DNA from: Winogradskyella sp. | Lineage (GTDB): Bacteria; Bacteroidota; Bacteroidia; Flavobacteriales; Flavobacteriaceae | Assembly: GCF_025210595.1 (NCBI RefSeq) | Contig: NZ_JAOARH010000044.1 | Location: 1-64,000 of the forward strand | Direction: 5' to 3' | Length of the DNA stretch: 64,000 bases | Shown: positions 9,368 to 17,857 of the stretch, piece by piece | Numbering within the stretch: position 1 is the stretch's first letter | Layout: the number at the start of each line of letters is the position of its first letter | Notes under the pieces: generated by a model | Told to the model about the DNA's origin: nothing | Databases searched by the model: none | Seen by the model: the letters and a program-made list of their open reading frames with translations, nothing else | Position numbers and translations under genes: made by a program

Positions 9368-9757
9368 CTAATTAATTCTGTAAGCAATTCCTTTTTCTAC
9401 ACGTAATGGTCTGTTAGGTTTCTTTACGGCTAGTTTATATTCAAATGAGTATGAAGATGTGCCATCTGTAGATAAAATTTTCATGTGAATAGCTTCTTTT
9501 TCAGAATTGCTTGTAGGATTCAATTTTTTAAGAATGAATTCACAATCATTGATCCAACGCACACTAGAAGAATCAACCTTGCCTTCATAATAATCTATGT
9601 TGTGTGTTTCTGTTCTAACAAATCGGCCAGTTTTTTTTTCACCATTAATGGTGTATTCAAATTCAAATTCACCAGTCTTAAAATCATTGCAGTTGCGTTC
9701 AATCTCGTAACAGCTTGTTAACAGTAGTAATACGCCTAGGAAAAGAAAGTTCTTCAT
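9368..9757 (-). CDS. Small lipoprotein of unknown function
   Basis: This 129-residue protein has a lipoprotein signal peptide ending in LLTSC (cysteine at about residue 16), so it should be lipid-anchored in the envelope. The mature part reads as a small beta-rich domain (EFEFEYTINGEKKTGRFVRTE and following). I recall related flavobacterial proteins carrying a misleading topoisomerase IV label. Nothing in this sequence supports that; it has no GHKL, TOPRIM or winged-helix motif. It lies five bases upstream of the TerC gene, suggesting co-transcription. Confidence 0.75.
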   Translation of the reverse strand: MKNFLFLGVLLLLTSCYEIERNCNDFKTGEFEFEYTINGEKKTGRFVRTETHNIDYYEGKVDSSSVRWINDCEFILKKLNPTSNSEKEAIHMKILSTDGTSSYSFEYKLAVKKPNRPLRVEKGIAYRIN

Positions 9758-9796
9758 TCTCTTAATTTGTGCAAAGATAACTTAGTAAAATTAAAT

Positions 9797-10162
9797 TTAA
9801 GGCTTGTAGCTTTTAAAAGTACCATCTTTATAGAAGATGACTATTTTTTCAATTTCAGATTCTTTGTTTGGCTTCTGTGTTGGAGGGTTTTTTGGGAATT
9901 CAATTTTTGGAGTGACTACCTGATGAGATTTTTTTGTGTTAGGAAAACTTCCTTTGCCTTTTAGTAACCAATATAATTCTACATCAGGATAGGAGTGGAG
10001 AATCTTCATAACAAAATCTAAACTAGGCTTATTTCTACCAGATAGAATATGTGAAATACTAGAGCGTTGCACACCAATTTTTTCTGCAAAACTAGATGCG
10101 GTTTCGTCGTAGAAATCGAGGATTTTTTGGAGTCTAGCGGTAAATTCAGGAGTGTTTATCAT
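9797..10162 (-). CDS. XRE-family helix-turn-helix transcriptional regulator
   Basis: This is a 121-residue DNA-binding protein. Residues about 8-66 form a Cro/C1-type helix-turn-helix (ASSFAEKIGVQRSSISHILSGRNKPSLDFVMKIL). A proline- and lysine-rich linker and a short C-terminal segment (EKIVIFYKDGTFKSY) follow, without a known ligand-binding fold. It is the first gene of the leftward group and is divergent from the M14 carboxypeptidase. The intervening region has several TACA/TGTA palindromes, one overlapping this gene's own -7 box and one straddling its start codon, so autoregulation is likely. Confidence 0.88.
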   Translation of the reverse strand: MINTPEFTARLQKILDFYDETASSFAEKIGVQRSSISHILSGRNKPSLDFVMKILHSYPDVELYWLLKGKGSFPNTKKSHQVVTPKIEFPKNPPTQKPNKESEIEKIVIFYKDGTFKSYKP

Positions 10163-10170
10163 TGTAAACA
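10153..10170. promoter_or_regulatory. Inverted repeat across the XRE start codon
   Basis: TGTTTA at 10153-10158 and TAAACA at 10165-10170 are perfect inverted arms separated by six bases, with the XRE start codon (10160-10162) between them. It shares the TGTAAAC character of the other palindromes in this gap, so it may be an operator that blocks the regulator's own translation start region. Confidence 0.35.
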
Positions 10171-10412
10171 GTTTAAATAAAATAACGAAGATACAAATGT
10201 AAACATAAGAGGTTTAATACACAACATCTTCTTTAATATTGGTTATTTTAAATTAAAGTGAAACTTTGATTAAGAGATTTAAAATGTTGATTTATTGCGC
10301 TTTATTGTTTTGAATAAATATTACATGAATTAAGCAGCTTCTATTGTAAGATGTAGTGTTTTGTCTAAACGAAGTGTGTTTATAATTGTAACAAATAACA
10401 AATAATAATTAG

Positions 10413-10426
10413 TTTACAATTGTAAA
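10413..10426. promoter_or_regulatory. Perfect 14-bp palindrome TTTACAATTGTAAA
   Basis: This is a perfectly self-complementary 14-mer, 40 bases upstream of the M14 start codon. It sits just upstream of the second palindrome at 10437-10450, so both could bind one dimeric regulator, most simply the neighbouring XRE protein. Regulator identity is inference. Confidence 0.45.
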
Positions 10427-10436
10427 TAATCAAATA

Positions 10437-10450
10437 GTTACATTTGTAAC
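10437..10450. promoter_or_regulatory. Palindrome GTTACA-TT-TGTAAC overlapping the M14 promoter -7 box
   Basis: Arms GTTACA and TGTAAC are perfect inverted repeats around TT. The site contains TACATTTG (10439-10446), a match to the Bacteroidota -7 consensus, 20 bases upstream of the M14 start. A protein bound here would cover the promoter, which fits a repressor operator. Confidence 0.45.
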
Positions 10451-10465
10451 ACTTAATTGTTTCAA

Positions 10466-11611
10466 ATGAAAATTGAACATCTTAATAGTTTATATACTTT
10501 AGTTAAATCATCTGAATTATTTGGACGATATATTACCAATTCTGATATTGAATTATGTCTTAAAAAATTTCCAGAGTCGTTAGTTAATGTGGTTGGTTAT
10601 TCTGTAGAGAAAAGACCAATTTATAGTGTGCAATTTGGTAAAGGACCAAAAAGAGTGTTGTTATGGTCTCAGATGCATGGTAATGAATCTACAACGACTA
10701 AAGCTTTGTTTGATTGTTTTAATCTCTTTTTGACTAATAATGCTATCCCTAATGCTATTTTAGAATCTTGTACTTTGTTAGTTATTCCAATTCTAAATCC
10801 CGATGGTGCTGAACATTATACACGTTTAAATGCGAATGAAGTTGATTTAAACAGAGATGCACAAGACCTTTCTCAGCCAGAAAGCAAAGCACTAAGACAG
10901 GTATTTGATGATTTTAAGCCAGATTTTTGTTTTAATCTTCATGGTCAGCGTACGATCTATAATGTTGGTACTGCTAATGTGTCTTCTATATTATCGTTTT
11001 TGTCACCTGCTCAAAACAAGGAGCGTTCTTTAACACCAAATAGAAGGGTTGGAATGCATATTATATCTAAGATTAACGAAATGTTGCAATGTGTTATTTC
11101 AGGTGCTGTAGCGCGCTATGATGATGGTTTTAATCTTAATTGCGTTGGTGATACATTTCAGAAATTAGGTATTCCAACTATATTATTTGAAGCAGGGCAT
11201 TATCCAGATGATTATAATAGGGAAGAGGTGGGGTATCTGGTTTTTTTATCTATTCTTAAAGGTTTAGAGGTTATTTCAGAAGGTATTACAGAAACTAAAC
11301 ATGAAGATTATTTTGCAATACCAGATAATAATAAGCTGTTTTATGACATTATTATAAGAAATGCTCGTTTATCAGTTGATTCTAATGAGGTAATCGATTT
11401 GGGCATTTTATATACTGAACAATTAAATAATAGAAAGATTGAATTTATTCCGAAAATAGAAGCTATTTCAAAATTAGACGATTTTTTTGGGCATAAAGAA
11501 ATGGATGTTAATGGACAATTGGTGCTAGGTGAAGAGGGTATGGAAATTGTAGTTGGCAACGAAATCGATTTCGTTTGTATTAATAATGAAAAAATCGCAT
11601 TAAAACCTTAA
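10466..11611 (+). CDS. M14 family zinc carboxypeptidase (cytoplasmic type)
   Basis: This is a 381-residue metallopeptidase of the carboxypeptidase A superfamily. Zinc ligands are H71 and E74 (QMHGNEST) and H159 (FNLHG). The substrate-binding segment NPDGAEHYTRLNANEVDLNRD lies at 111-131, and the catalytic glutamate is E242 in LFEAGHYPDD. There is no signal peptide, so it should act in the cytoplasm, for example on amidated or acylated amino acids or short peptides. The ATG at 10466 is preferred to a TTG nine bases earlier. The upstream palindromes suggest control by the divergent XRE protein. An Lrp/AsnC regulator follows 77 bases downstream. Confidence 0.88.
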   Translation: MKIEHLNSLYTLVKSSELFGRYITNSDIELCLKKFPESLVNVVGYSVEKRPIYSVQFGKGPKRVLLWSQMHGNESTTTKALFDCFNLFLTNNAIPNAILESCTLLVIPILNPDGAEHYTRLNANEVDLNRDAQDLSQPESKALRQVFDDFKPDFCFNLHGQRTIYNVGTANVSSILSFLSPAQNKERSLTPNRRVGMHIISKINEMLQCVISGAVARYDDGFNLNCVGDTFQKLGIPTILFEAGHYPDDYNREEVGYLVFLSILKGLEVISEGITETKHEDYFAIPDNNKLFYDIIIRNARLSVDSNEVIDLGILYTEQLNNRKIEFIPKIEAISKLDDFFGHKEMDVNGQLVLGEEGMEIVVGNEIDFVCINNEKIALKP

Positions 11612-11688
11612 AAAAACTCTTTTTAAATGCGTATTTGATAACGAAAAACATTTATTTTTGCATAAAATTTAATGATTATACATATAAA

Positions 11689-12168
11689 ATGGCGAAATTT
11701 AAATTAGACGAAGTAGATCACCAGATACTAGATATGCTTATTGATAATACACGTATTCCTTTTACAGATATAGCAAAAAAACTATTAATATCTGCAGGAA
11801 CAGTTCATGTACGTGTAAAGAAAATGGAAGAAGCAGGAATTATAAGAGGATCTTCATTAACTTTAGATTATAAAAAACTGGGTTATTCTTTTATAGCATA
11901 TGTTGGTGTTTTTCTTCAAAATACTTCACAAACAAAGTTTGTCTTAGAGCGTATAGATAGTATACCTTATGTAACAGTAGCTCATATCACCACAGGAAAG
12001 TTTAATATTTTTTGTAAAATACGTGCTAAGGATACAATGCATGCCAAAGAGATTATTTTTAGTATAGATGATATAGATGGTGTTTATAGAACTGAAACTA
12101 TGATATCTTTAGAAGAAAGTATTAATGATAAAAAACGATTAATGCATACTATATTTAACGAACTTTAG
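11689..12168 (+). CDS. Lrp/AsnC family transcriptional regulator
   Basis: This 159-residue regulator has an N-terminal winged helix-turn-helix (LDEVDHQILDMLIDNTRIPFTDIAKKL, then GTVHVRVKKMEEAGII; residues about 5-55). It is followed by the ligand-binding RAM domain (about 65-150). Lrp/AsnC proteins sense amino acids and form dimers to octamers. The ATG at 11689 is used because the conserved fold starts immediately after it; the in-frame upstream extension from 11635 has no family character. It may respond to products of the upstream M14 peptidase, which is inference from position. A strong bidirectional terminator follows. Confidence 0.92.
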   Translation: MAKFKLDEVDHQILDMLIDNTRIPFTDIAKKLLISAGTVHVRVKKMEEAGIIRGSSLTLDYKKLGYSFIAYVGVFLQNTSQTKFVLERIDSIPYVTVAHITTGKFNIFCKIRAKDTMHAKEIIFSIDDIDGVYRTETMISLEESINDKKRLMHTIFNEL

Positions 12169-12186
12169 AAAAATTGTTCGTAAAAG

Positions 12187-12218
12187 AAAAGCCCTTAGCT
12201 AAACAACTAAGGGCTTTT
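12187..12218. terminator. Bidirectional intrinsic terminator (asnC-type gene / aroB)
   Basis: A perfect 12-bp stem AAAAGCCCTTAG (12187-12198) pairs with CTAAGGGCTTTT (12207-12218) around an 8-base loop. It has T-rich sequence after it on the plus strand and, by symmetry of the A/T ends, on the minus strand. It sits between two convergent genes. Confidence 0.9.
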
Positions 12219-12251
12219 CTTTTTTTAACCACTCTAAATTAAATATTTCTA

Positions 12252-13322
12252 TTAAGAGTTATAGTATTTAAAAGCTTCTAAAATAAGGTCATTTTCTACT
12301 TCGCAGTTAATTTTGGGTTTTGCTATAGCTTCTAATAATACAAATTTAACCTTACCATGACTGTTCTTTTTGTCGTGTTTAAGTAAGTTGAAAATTATTT
12401 TCTGATCGTTTTCTGTAATGTTAACTTTAGAAAATGTTTTTAGTATACCTTTTTCAATCTCTTCAAACTCATTGTTAGATAAACCAACAGATTTATTAGA
12501 AATATAAGCTTCTAATAACATGCCAATTGCAATAGCTTCACCATGCAATAAGGGAGTTTTATCAGCATTGCTTAAAAAACAACTTTCTATAGCGTGGCCT
12601 AAAGTATGTCCAAAATTCAAAACCTTTCTTATTCCTTGTTCTTTAGGATCTTGAGAAACAATTGTGTTCTTAATAACGACAGAATCGTATATCATATCGT
12701 TTAATTCTGAAATGTCTAAGTTTTCAAAATTTATTAAGTTGTTCCAATAGTTTTTATCGTAAATTAAACCATGTTTTAGCATTTCTGCATAACCAGAAAC
12801 CATATGATTTGAAGGAAGTGTTTCTAAGAAAGAGGTGTCTATTAAAACCATGCTTCCTTCGTTTGTAATGCCAATTTGATTTTTTAATACTCCAAGATCA
12901 ACACCTGTTTTTCCGCCAACAGAGGCATCTACCATAGCTAGCAAAGTGGTTGGAACATTAATATAGTCCATGCCACGCATGTAGGTACTAGCAACAAATC
13001 CGCCTAAGTCAGTTACAACTCCACCACCTAAATTTATCATTAGGCTTTTTCTGTCGGCATGATATTCTGATAAGGCTTCCCAAACACCAGTGCAAATATC
13101 TATAGTTTTATGGTCTTCGCCTTCTGGCATTTCCATAACTTCAATTATAATATCACCTGATTCTAGCTGAGCTAAAAAGTTGGGTAAGCAATACTCATGT
13201 GTGTTGGTGTCTACTAGAATAAATATTTTAGAAGGGTTTGAAGATTTTATATAAGCATTTAATTCTGAGTATACGTCTGAATTAAAATGTACTATGGCGT
13301 TTGTTGTCTTAATGGATTTCAT
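12252..13322 (-). CDS. aroB: 3-dehydroquinate synthase (AroB)
   Basis: This enzyme makes 3-dehydroquinate from DAHP, the second step of the shikimate pathway, using NAD and a divalent metal. Visible are the NAD-binding GGGVVTDLGGFVASTYMRG, the metal/substrate region VPTTLLAMVDASVGGKTGVD, and the metal ligands in LNFGHTLGHAIE and LHGEAIAIGM. At 356 residues it is of normal length. It is a single gene divergent from proline dehydrogenase across a 99-base gap and convergent with the Lrp/AsnC gene. Confidence 0.96.
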   Translation of the reverse strand: MKSIKTTNAIVHFNSDVYSELNAYIKSSNPSKIFILVDTNTHEYCLPNFLAQLESGDIIIEVMEMPEGEDHKTIDICTGVWEALSEYHADRKSLMINLGGGVVTDLGGFVASTYMRGMDYINVPTTLLAMVDASVGGKTGVDLGVLKNQIGITNEGSMVLIDTSFLETLPSNHMVSGYAEMLKHGLIYDKNYWNNLINFENLDISELNDMIYDSVVIKNTIVSQDPKEQGIRKVLNFGHTLGHAIESCFLSNADKTPLLHGEAIAIGMLLEAYISNKSVGLSNNEFEEIEKGILKTFSKVNITENDQKIIFNLLKHDKKNSHGKVKFVLLEAIAKPKINCEVENDLILEAFKYYNS

Positions 13323-13393
13323 TTTTTTGAATACCTCAATTAATTCGGTGAAAATACTCTCTTTTTTTAGAAAAGAATACGCTTAGGATTAAA

Positions 13394-13401
13394 TATATTT
13401 G
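13394..13401 (+). promoter_or_regulatory. Candidate -7 promoter box for proline dehydrogenase
   Basis: TATATTTG matches TAnnTTTG and ends 20 bases before the proline dehydrogenase ATG, predicting a very short leader. No clear -33 TTG was found. Confidence 0.45.
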
Positions 13402-13421
13402 TAATTACATATTTTTAATCT

Positions 13422-14594
13422 ATGGTACAACGATCACTTTTTGATAATACAGCTACAGCTTTTGCATTAAAGTCTGATTCTGAGCTGGAACGCGCTTATT
13501 TTTTGTTTAAAATGATATCATCTCAACCTTTGGTAAGGATCGGAACAGCGGCAACTAATTTTGCACTTAAGGCTAATTTGCCAGTAGAAGGCTTAATTCG
13601 TTCAACAGTCTTCGATCATTTTTGTGGAGGAGTCAATGAAGAAGATTCTTTGCCAGTAATAGATAAATTATATACAAAAGGAGTGAGTTCTGTTTTAGAT
13701 TACTCGGTTGAAGGAAAAGAAGTAGAAGAGGAGTTTGATAATGCATTACAGAAAATATTAAAAATCATTGATTTTTGTGACGAAAAAGATGCGATGCCAA
13801 TTGTGGTGTTTAAGCCTACAGGTTTTGGCAAGTTTTTATTATATCAAAAAAAGACTGAAGGTGTTGCGTTTAATGAGAAGGAACAAGAAGAATGGGATAG
13901 AATTGTCGCTAGATTTGATGCTGTATGTAAATTAGCTAAGGAAAAAGATGTTGTTGTATTAATAGATGCTGAAGAAAGTTGGATGCAAGATGCTGCAGAT
14001 GATTTAGTAGAAGAAATGATGCGTTTATATAATAAAGAAAAAACGGTTGTTTATAATACACTTCAATGTTACCGTTGGGATCGATTAGAATATCTTAAAG
14101 AGCTTCATGAAAGAGGAAAAATAGATGGTTTTAATGTTGGTATGAAGATAGTTCGTGGTGCTTATATGGAAAAAGAGCGTGAAAGAGCTAAAGAAAAAGG
14201 GTATAAGTCTCCTATTTGTGTTAATAAAAAAGCTACTGATGATAATTTTGACAGCACCCTTATTTACATATTAGAGAATTTATCTAATATGTCTATATTT
14301 ATTGGTACACATAATGAGGAAAGTTGTTATTTGGCAATGGAATTTATGGAAAATCACAATATCCAAAAGAATGATAATAATGTTTGGTTTGGACAGTTGT
14401 ATGGTATGAGTGATCATATTAGTTATAACCTTGCTACCGAAGGCTATAATGTGGCTAAATATATTCCTTTTGGACCTGTTAAAGATGTAATGCCATATCT
14501 TATTAGGAGGGCTGAAGAGAATACTTCAGTAGCAGGGCAAACCAACAGAGAATTAGCATTGTTAAAAACAGAAAGAAAGAGGCGAAAAATGTAA
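13422..14594 (+). CDS. Proline dehydrogenase (monofunctional, FAD)
   Basis: This enzyme oxidises proline to pyrroline-5-carboxylate, passing electrons through FAD to quinone. The 390-residue protein shows the PRODH barrel motifs: DAEESWMQDAADDL, NTLQCYRWDRLEYL, KIVRGAYMEKERERA near residue 245, IGTHNEES, and the substrate-binding C-terminal helix YLIRRAEENTS. It lacks the aldehyde dehydrogenase half of bifunctional PutA, so the next step must be encoded elsewhere. It is a single gene with its own promoter-like box and a downstream hairpin. Confidence 0.94.
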   Translation: MVQRSLFDNTATAFALKSDSELERAYFLFKMISSQPLVRIGTAATNFALKANLPVEGLIRSTVFDHFCGGVNEEDSLPVIDKLYTKGVSSVLDYSVEGKEVEEEFDNALQKILKIIDFCDEKDAMPIVVFKPTGFGKFLLYQKKTEGVAFNEKEQEEWDRIVARFDAVCKLAKEKDVVVLIDAEESWMQDAADDLVEEMMRLYNKEKTVVYNTLQCYRWDRLEYLKELHERGKIDGFNVGMKIVRGAYMEKERERAKEKGYKSPICVNKKATDDNFDSTLIYILENLSNMSIFIGTHNEESCYLAMEFMENHNIQKNDNNVWFGQLYGMSDHISYNLATEGYNVAKYIPFGPVKDVMPYLIRRAEENTSVAGQTNRELALLKTERKRRKM

Positions 14595-14626
14595 AATGCC
14601 TTATCAGTAAATTTTAATAAGGCATT
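14595..14626. terminator. Intrinsic terminator between proline dehydrogenase and wzc
   Basis: AATGCCTTAT (14595-14604) and ATAAGGCATT (14617-14626) form a perfect 10-bp stem around a 12-base loop, directly after the proline dehydrogenase stop codon and before the convergent wzc gene. The T-tract after it is weak (CTTAGGTAATTTTAT). Confidence 0.7.
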
Positions 14627-14654
14627 CTTAGGTAATTTTATAAGTTATTCTTTA

Positions 14655-17021
14655 CTAAAAGAATTTAAACCATTTTTTCTTTTTGTTTGGGTTATTACCA
14701 TAGCCATAACCATATCCATATCCTTTTTTACCAGGTTTAACACCGTTTAAAAGCATGGTCATGTTAGGTAAACGCTTTTCATCATAAAGAGCCTGAGATA
14801 CATGAACAAGTCTTCTTTTATCTACGTTGTCTGCGCTAACAACATAAATGAATATGTCTGCAAGGTCAGATATTAAAAGCGTATCACTAACTAAGCCAAC
14901 AGCAGATGTGTCTGCAACAATGTAATCGTACTTTTTTTCGAAGTGTTTAAAGAGATCTGTAACTCTATCGTTCATTAACAATTCTGATGGGTTTGGAGGA
15001 ATTGTCCCTGAAGGAATAATATCTAAAAATTTATTTTCAGGATGTTTAACAATGATTTCTTCGGGTTTAATAGAAGAGTCAGCAATGAAGTCTGTAAGTC
15101 CTTTTCCAGATTTGTCTTTAACACCAAGGTAATTCAGTATTTTAGGTACACGAATATCCATCTCAATTAATAGAACAGATTTTTCTGAAAATGAGATTGA
15201 TGATGCTAAATTTGTACTTGTATGTGATTTACCTTCTTGAGCTTTTGTAGAGGTTACAAAAAGCTTTTTTTGTTTGCCTTTTAAATCTTTTAATATAAAA
15301 TCAATATTAGATCTAACAATTCTAAAAGCTTCAGCTTTAGGAGAGTAATCAACCTTTTTTATGAGTTTTTGTTTCTTTGGTGTTTTAGGGATGTCTCCTA
15401 AATAAGTAATTGGTAATAATTCAATCAAATCTGCTTTAGTATATATTTTTGTATCCACTAACTTTAAAATATAAATAAAACCTATGGGAATAAATAATCC
15501 AATTAAGAATGATGCTATATAGGTCATTTTTGAATTAGGTGAAACAGGTATAAAAGACGAATAAGCTTTTTCAATTACTTTAGCATTTGGAGTGTACATA
15601 CCAAGTCTAATGGCAGATTCTTCTCGTTTTTCTAAGAGATATAAGTATAAAGATTCCTTAATATCTTGTTGTCTTTTTATGTCTTTAAATTGTCTTGCTT
15701 TTGTAGGAGCAGCATAAAGTTGTCCACGAATTCTTGAGTTTTCCTTATTTAAATTATTTAAGGTTAATTCAGAAGTTTGTTTCATGTTGCTTAATGAACG
15801 CTCAAGGTTAGATTTAAGCGCATTAATTTGGTCGTTAAGATTGATTACAACAGGGTTTTTATGGCTTGAGTTTTTTAGTATTCTATTGCGTTCTGCCACT
15901 AAATCATTATGACTTCGTATCATTTGAGCTGTTGAAGCATCTCCGATACCTACATCTGCAGGTAACATATCACTGCTTTTATCTTCTGCTTGAATTTCTT
16001 CTTGTAAAAAAGAAATTAATTGAATGTTTGTAGCAGTGTTGGCTATTTGTTGCTCTAGCTGTTTGTTTGTCTGCAGGTTAAGATCTGTCTGTGCGCCTAA
16101 AGATGTAATGTTTCTGCTTTTTTGAAGCTCTTCAGCGGTGTAATCTACTTGTTCTAATTCCTCAGAGACTTTTTCTAGTCTATCAGTAATAAAATCTGAT
16201 GTTACTTTAACTACTTCTTCTTTGTCTTTAAGTACGTCGTTATTGTATTCATTAATAAGTTCATTTAAATAGTCAATTGCTCTCTGAGCAACTGTTTCTT
16301 TCAACTCTAAACTTATAACACTAGATCCTTTTTCTGTGAATATTTCGACATTATTAGAATAAGCACTAACTAATTTAGATATTGGAGTAATTAAAATTTT
16401 TAAATTACTACCTACAATAGGGGCATTTTTACCATCATTAGGTACTATATAGAAACCTCCATATTGCGTGTCTACTTTTTCACCAAAATCATACAGCTTA
16501 CCTTCAGAATCCTCTCTGTTTTCGAATAAAGATTGTTCTTTGTCATTGAATAGTAAAAATTGCGTTGAAGATTTAATCTTTATATGCAGTATAGTTTTTA
16601 CTTGGTCAATAATTGAGTCACTTTCAAAGAAATTTATTTTTATAGGGGCATTTTTGTAATATTCTTTTTCTTTTATCTTCCCATCTGCAAAATATCTAAT
16701 GTTTAATTCTAAATTCTTGATAATATCCTCAGAAATTTCTCGGGATTTAATAACTTTAATTTCATCTTTGATTTTATCAGCACCACCAGAAAATAAACCA
16801 CCACCTTGGATATCATCCAAACTGGGGAGTTTTTGTGATTGTTCCTCGTCTCTGATTTTAATAGTGGCGTTTGCTTTGTAAATGTAATCTGCATATCTGA
16901 GTTGTGTAAAACCAAGAATGATGGCTATAATTATACTTAGTAAAATCCATTTCCAATAGGAAAGAAATAATTCTAATGTTTGCTTTAATTCTATAGACGA
17001 GGATGATGTATTAGATTTCAT
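14655..17021 (-). CDS. wzc: Wzc-like tyrosine autokinase / polysaccharide co-polymerase
   Basis: This 788-residue inner-membrane protein controls chain length and export of capsule or exopolysaccharide. It has a first membrane helix at about 25-45, a large periplasmic Wzz-type domain with long coiled-coil segments, and a second helix near 500-520. The cytoplasmic BY-kinase domain contains Walker A (KAQEGKSHTS, about 590), Walker A' (VLLIEMDIRVP, about 618) and a Walker B-like YDYIVADTSAVG (about 705). The C-terminus carries the tyrosine cluster GYGYGYGYG, the expected autophosphorylation tail. It follows the Wza gene by 17 bases. No cognate tyrosine phosphatase gene is visible in the window. 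The gene symbol is by role. Confidence 0.93.
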   Translation of the reverse strand: MKSNTSSSSIELKQTLELFLSYWKWILLSIIIAIILGFTQLRYADYIYKANATIKIRDEEQSQKLPSLDDIQGGGLFSGGADKIKDEIKVIKSREISEDIIKNLELNIRYFADGKIKEKEYYKNAPIKINFFESDSIIDQVKTILHIKIKSSTQFLLFNDKEQSLFENREDSEGKLYDFGEKVDTQYGGFYIVPNDGKNAPIVGSNLKILITPISKLVSAYSNNVEIFTEKGSSVISLELKETVAQRAIDYLNELINEYNNDVLKDKEEVVKVTSDFITDRLEKVSEELEQVDYTAEELQKSRNITSLGAQTDLNLQTNKQLEQQIANTATNIQLISFLQEEIQAEDKSSDMLPADVGIGDASTAQMIRSHNDLVAERNRILKNSSHKNPVVINLNDQINALKSNLERSLSNMKQTSELTLNNLNKENSRIRGQLYAAPTKARQFKDIKRQQDIKESLYLYLLEKREESAIRLGMYTPNAKVIEKAYSSFIPVSPNSKMTYIASFLIGLFIPIGFIYILKLVDTKIYTKADLIELLPITYLGDIPKTPKKQKLIKKVDYSPKAEAFRIVRSNIDFILKDLKGKQKKLFVTSTKAQEGKSHTSTNLASSISFSEKSVLLIEMDIRVPKILNYLGVKDKSGKGLTDFIADSSIKPEEIIVKHPENKFLDIIPSGTIPPNPSELLMNDRVTDLFKHFEKKYDYIVADTSAVGLVSDTLLISDLADIFIYVVSADNVDKRRLVHVSQALYDEKRLPNMTMLLNGVKPGKKGYGYGYGYGNNPNKKKKWFKFF

Positions 17022-17038
17022 AAATTACAATAACCTTC

Positions 17039-17821
17039 TTAATTTCTAACTAAAAATACAGCAATAATAGTTGTTAAGGTACCTATAGCAGAGATTAATA
17101 CACTATTATTTTGATTGTATGACGACGCTCTGATTTTAGCATTATTTGGCTCAACATAGATAACATCATTTTGTTGGAGGTAGTATACGGGAGAATTTAC
17201 GGTGTTAACTGAAGTTAAATCTATTTTTGCGAATTTCTTTTTTCCATTAATCTCTCGAATAAGCAAAACATTTTTTCGTTTACCGAAAATCGTTAAATCA
17301 TTTGCCATACCCAATGCTTCTATGATAGTAATTCTTTCATCGGGAATTGTAAATGTGCCAGGGTTTTGAACTTCACCTAATATGGTAAAAGTGAAATTTG
17401 ATAATCTAACATTTACAATAGGGTCTTTTGCGTATTCACTTATTTTCTCAGTTAGCAAATCTGTTAATTGAGTTCTAGTAAGTCCAGAAATCTTTAATGT
17501 TCCTAAAACAGGGAACTCTATATTGCCTTCATAATCTACTAAATAGGTTTGTTGTTGTAGGCCACCTTGAGCATTAAGAGGATTACTTAAATTACCACCT
17601 GATACTAAAGTTAGATTAAATGGAGCAACAGTTGCAGGATCAAGAGCGGAGACATTAATTGTAAGGATATCATCTGGTTTGTAAATTAATTCTTTTGGCT
17701 TTGATGTTAAAATGTCTTCTTGGAGGGGTTCGTCTTGAAAATAAACAATGTCTTTTCGAGATCCACATGAAGTCAAAATCACTAATGCTATTAATTGAAT
17801 TATAAAGTTATGTGTTTTCAT
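17039..17821 (-). CDS. wza: Wza-like polysaccharide export lipoprotein
   Basis: This 260-residue outer-membrane export component has a lipobox ILTSC (cysteine 19). Its N-terminal polysaccharide export domain begins DDILTINVSALDPATV and includes the YLVDYEGNIEFPVLG segment. SLBB-type repeats follow (VNVRLSNFTFTILGEVQNPG and onward), and a C-terminal hydrophobic helix (LISAIGTLTTIIAVFLV). It is shorter than E. coli Wza (about 380), as is usual in Bacteroidota. It lies directly upstream of wzc in transcriptional order, forming the export pair. The gene symbol is by role, not by close identity. Confidence 0.92.
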   Translation of the reverse strand: MKTHNFIIQLIALVILTSCGSRKDIVYFQDEPLQEDILTSKPKELIYKPDDILTINVSALDPATVAPFNLTLVSGGNLSNPLNAQGGLQQQTYLVDYEGNIEFPVLGTLKISGLTRTQLTDLLTEKISEYAKDPIVNVRLSNFTFTILGEVQNPGTFTIPDERITIIEALGMANDLTIFGKRKNVLLIREINGKKKFAKIDLTSVNTVNSPVYYLQQNDVIYVEPNNAKIRASSYNQNNSVLISAIGTLTTIIAVFLVRN

Positions 17822-17857
17822 GGTTAATTTAAGGTATAGTTTATTGTATAATTTGGA

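Larger units (their letters stand above)
10163..10465. promoter_or_regulatory. Divergent intergenic region with repeated TTACATTTGTA operator-like sites
   Basis: This 303-base gene-free stretch separates the XRE regulator (-) from the M14 carboxypeptidase (+). The 11-base sequence TTACATTTGTA occurs once in each promoter: on the plus strand at 10438-10448 and on the minus strand at 10192-10202. In both cases it contains a match to the TAnnTTTG -7 box (TACATTTG) read towards the adjacent gene. The longer palindromic sites are listed separately. The middle (about 10205-10380) is AT-rich with nothing else I can name. Confidence 0.5.

Noticed and set aside
9368..9757. Idea that the small lipoprotein is a topoisomerase IV-related protein
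   Set aside because: It has a lipobox and a small beta-rich domain and lacks every topoisomerase motif; such a label would be a carried-over annotation error.
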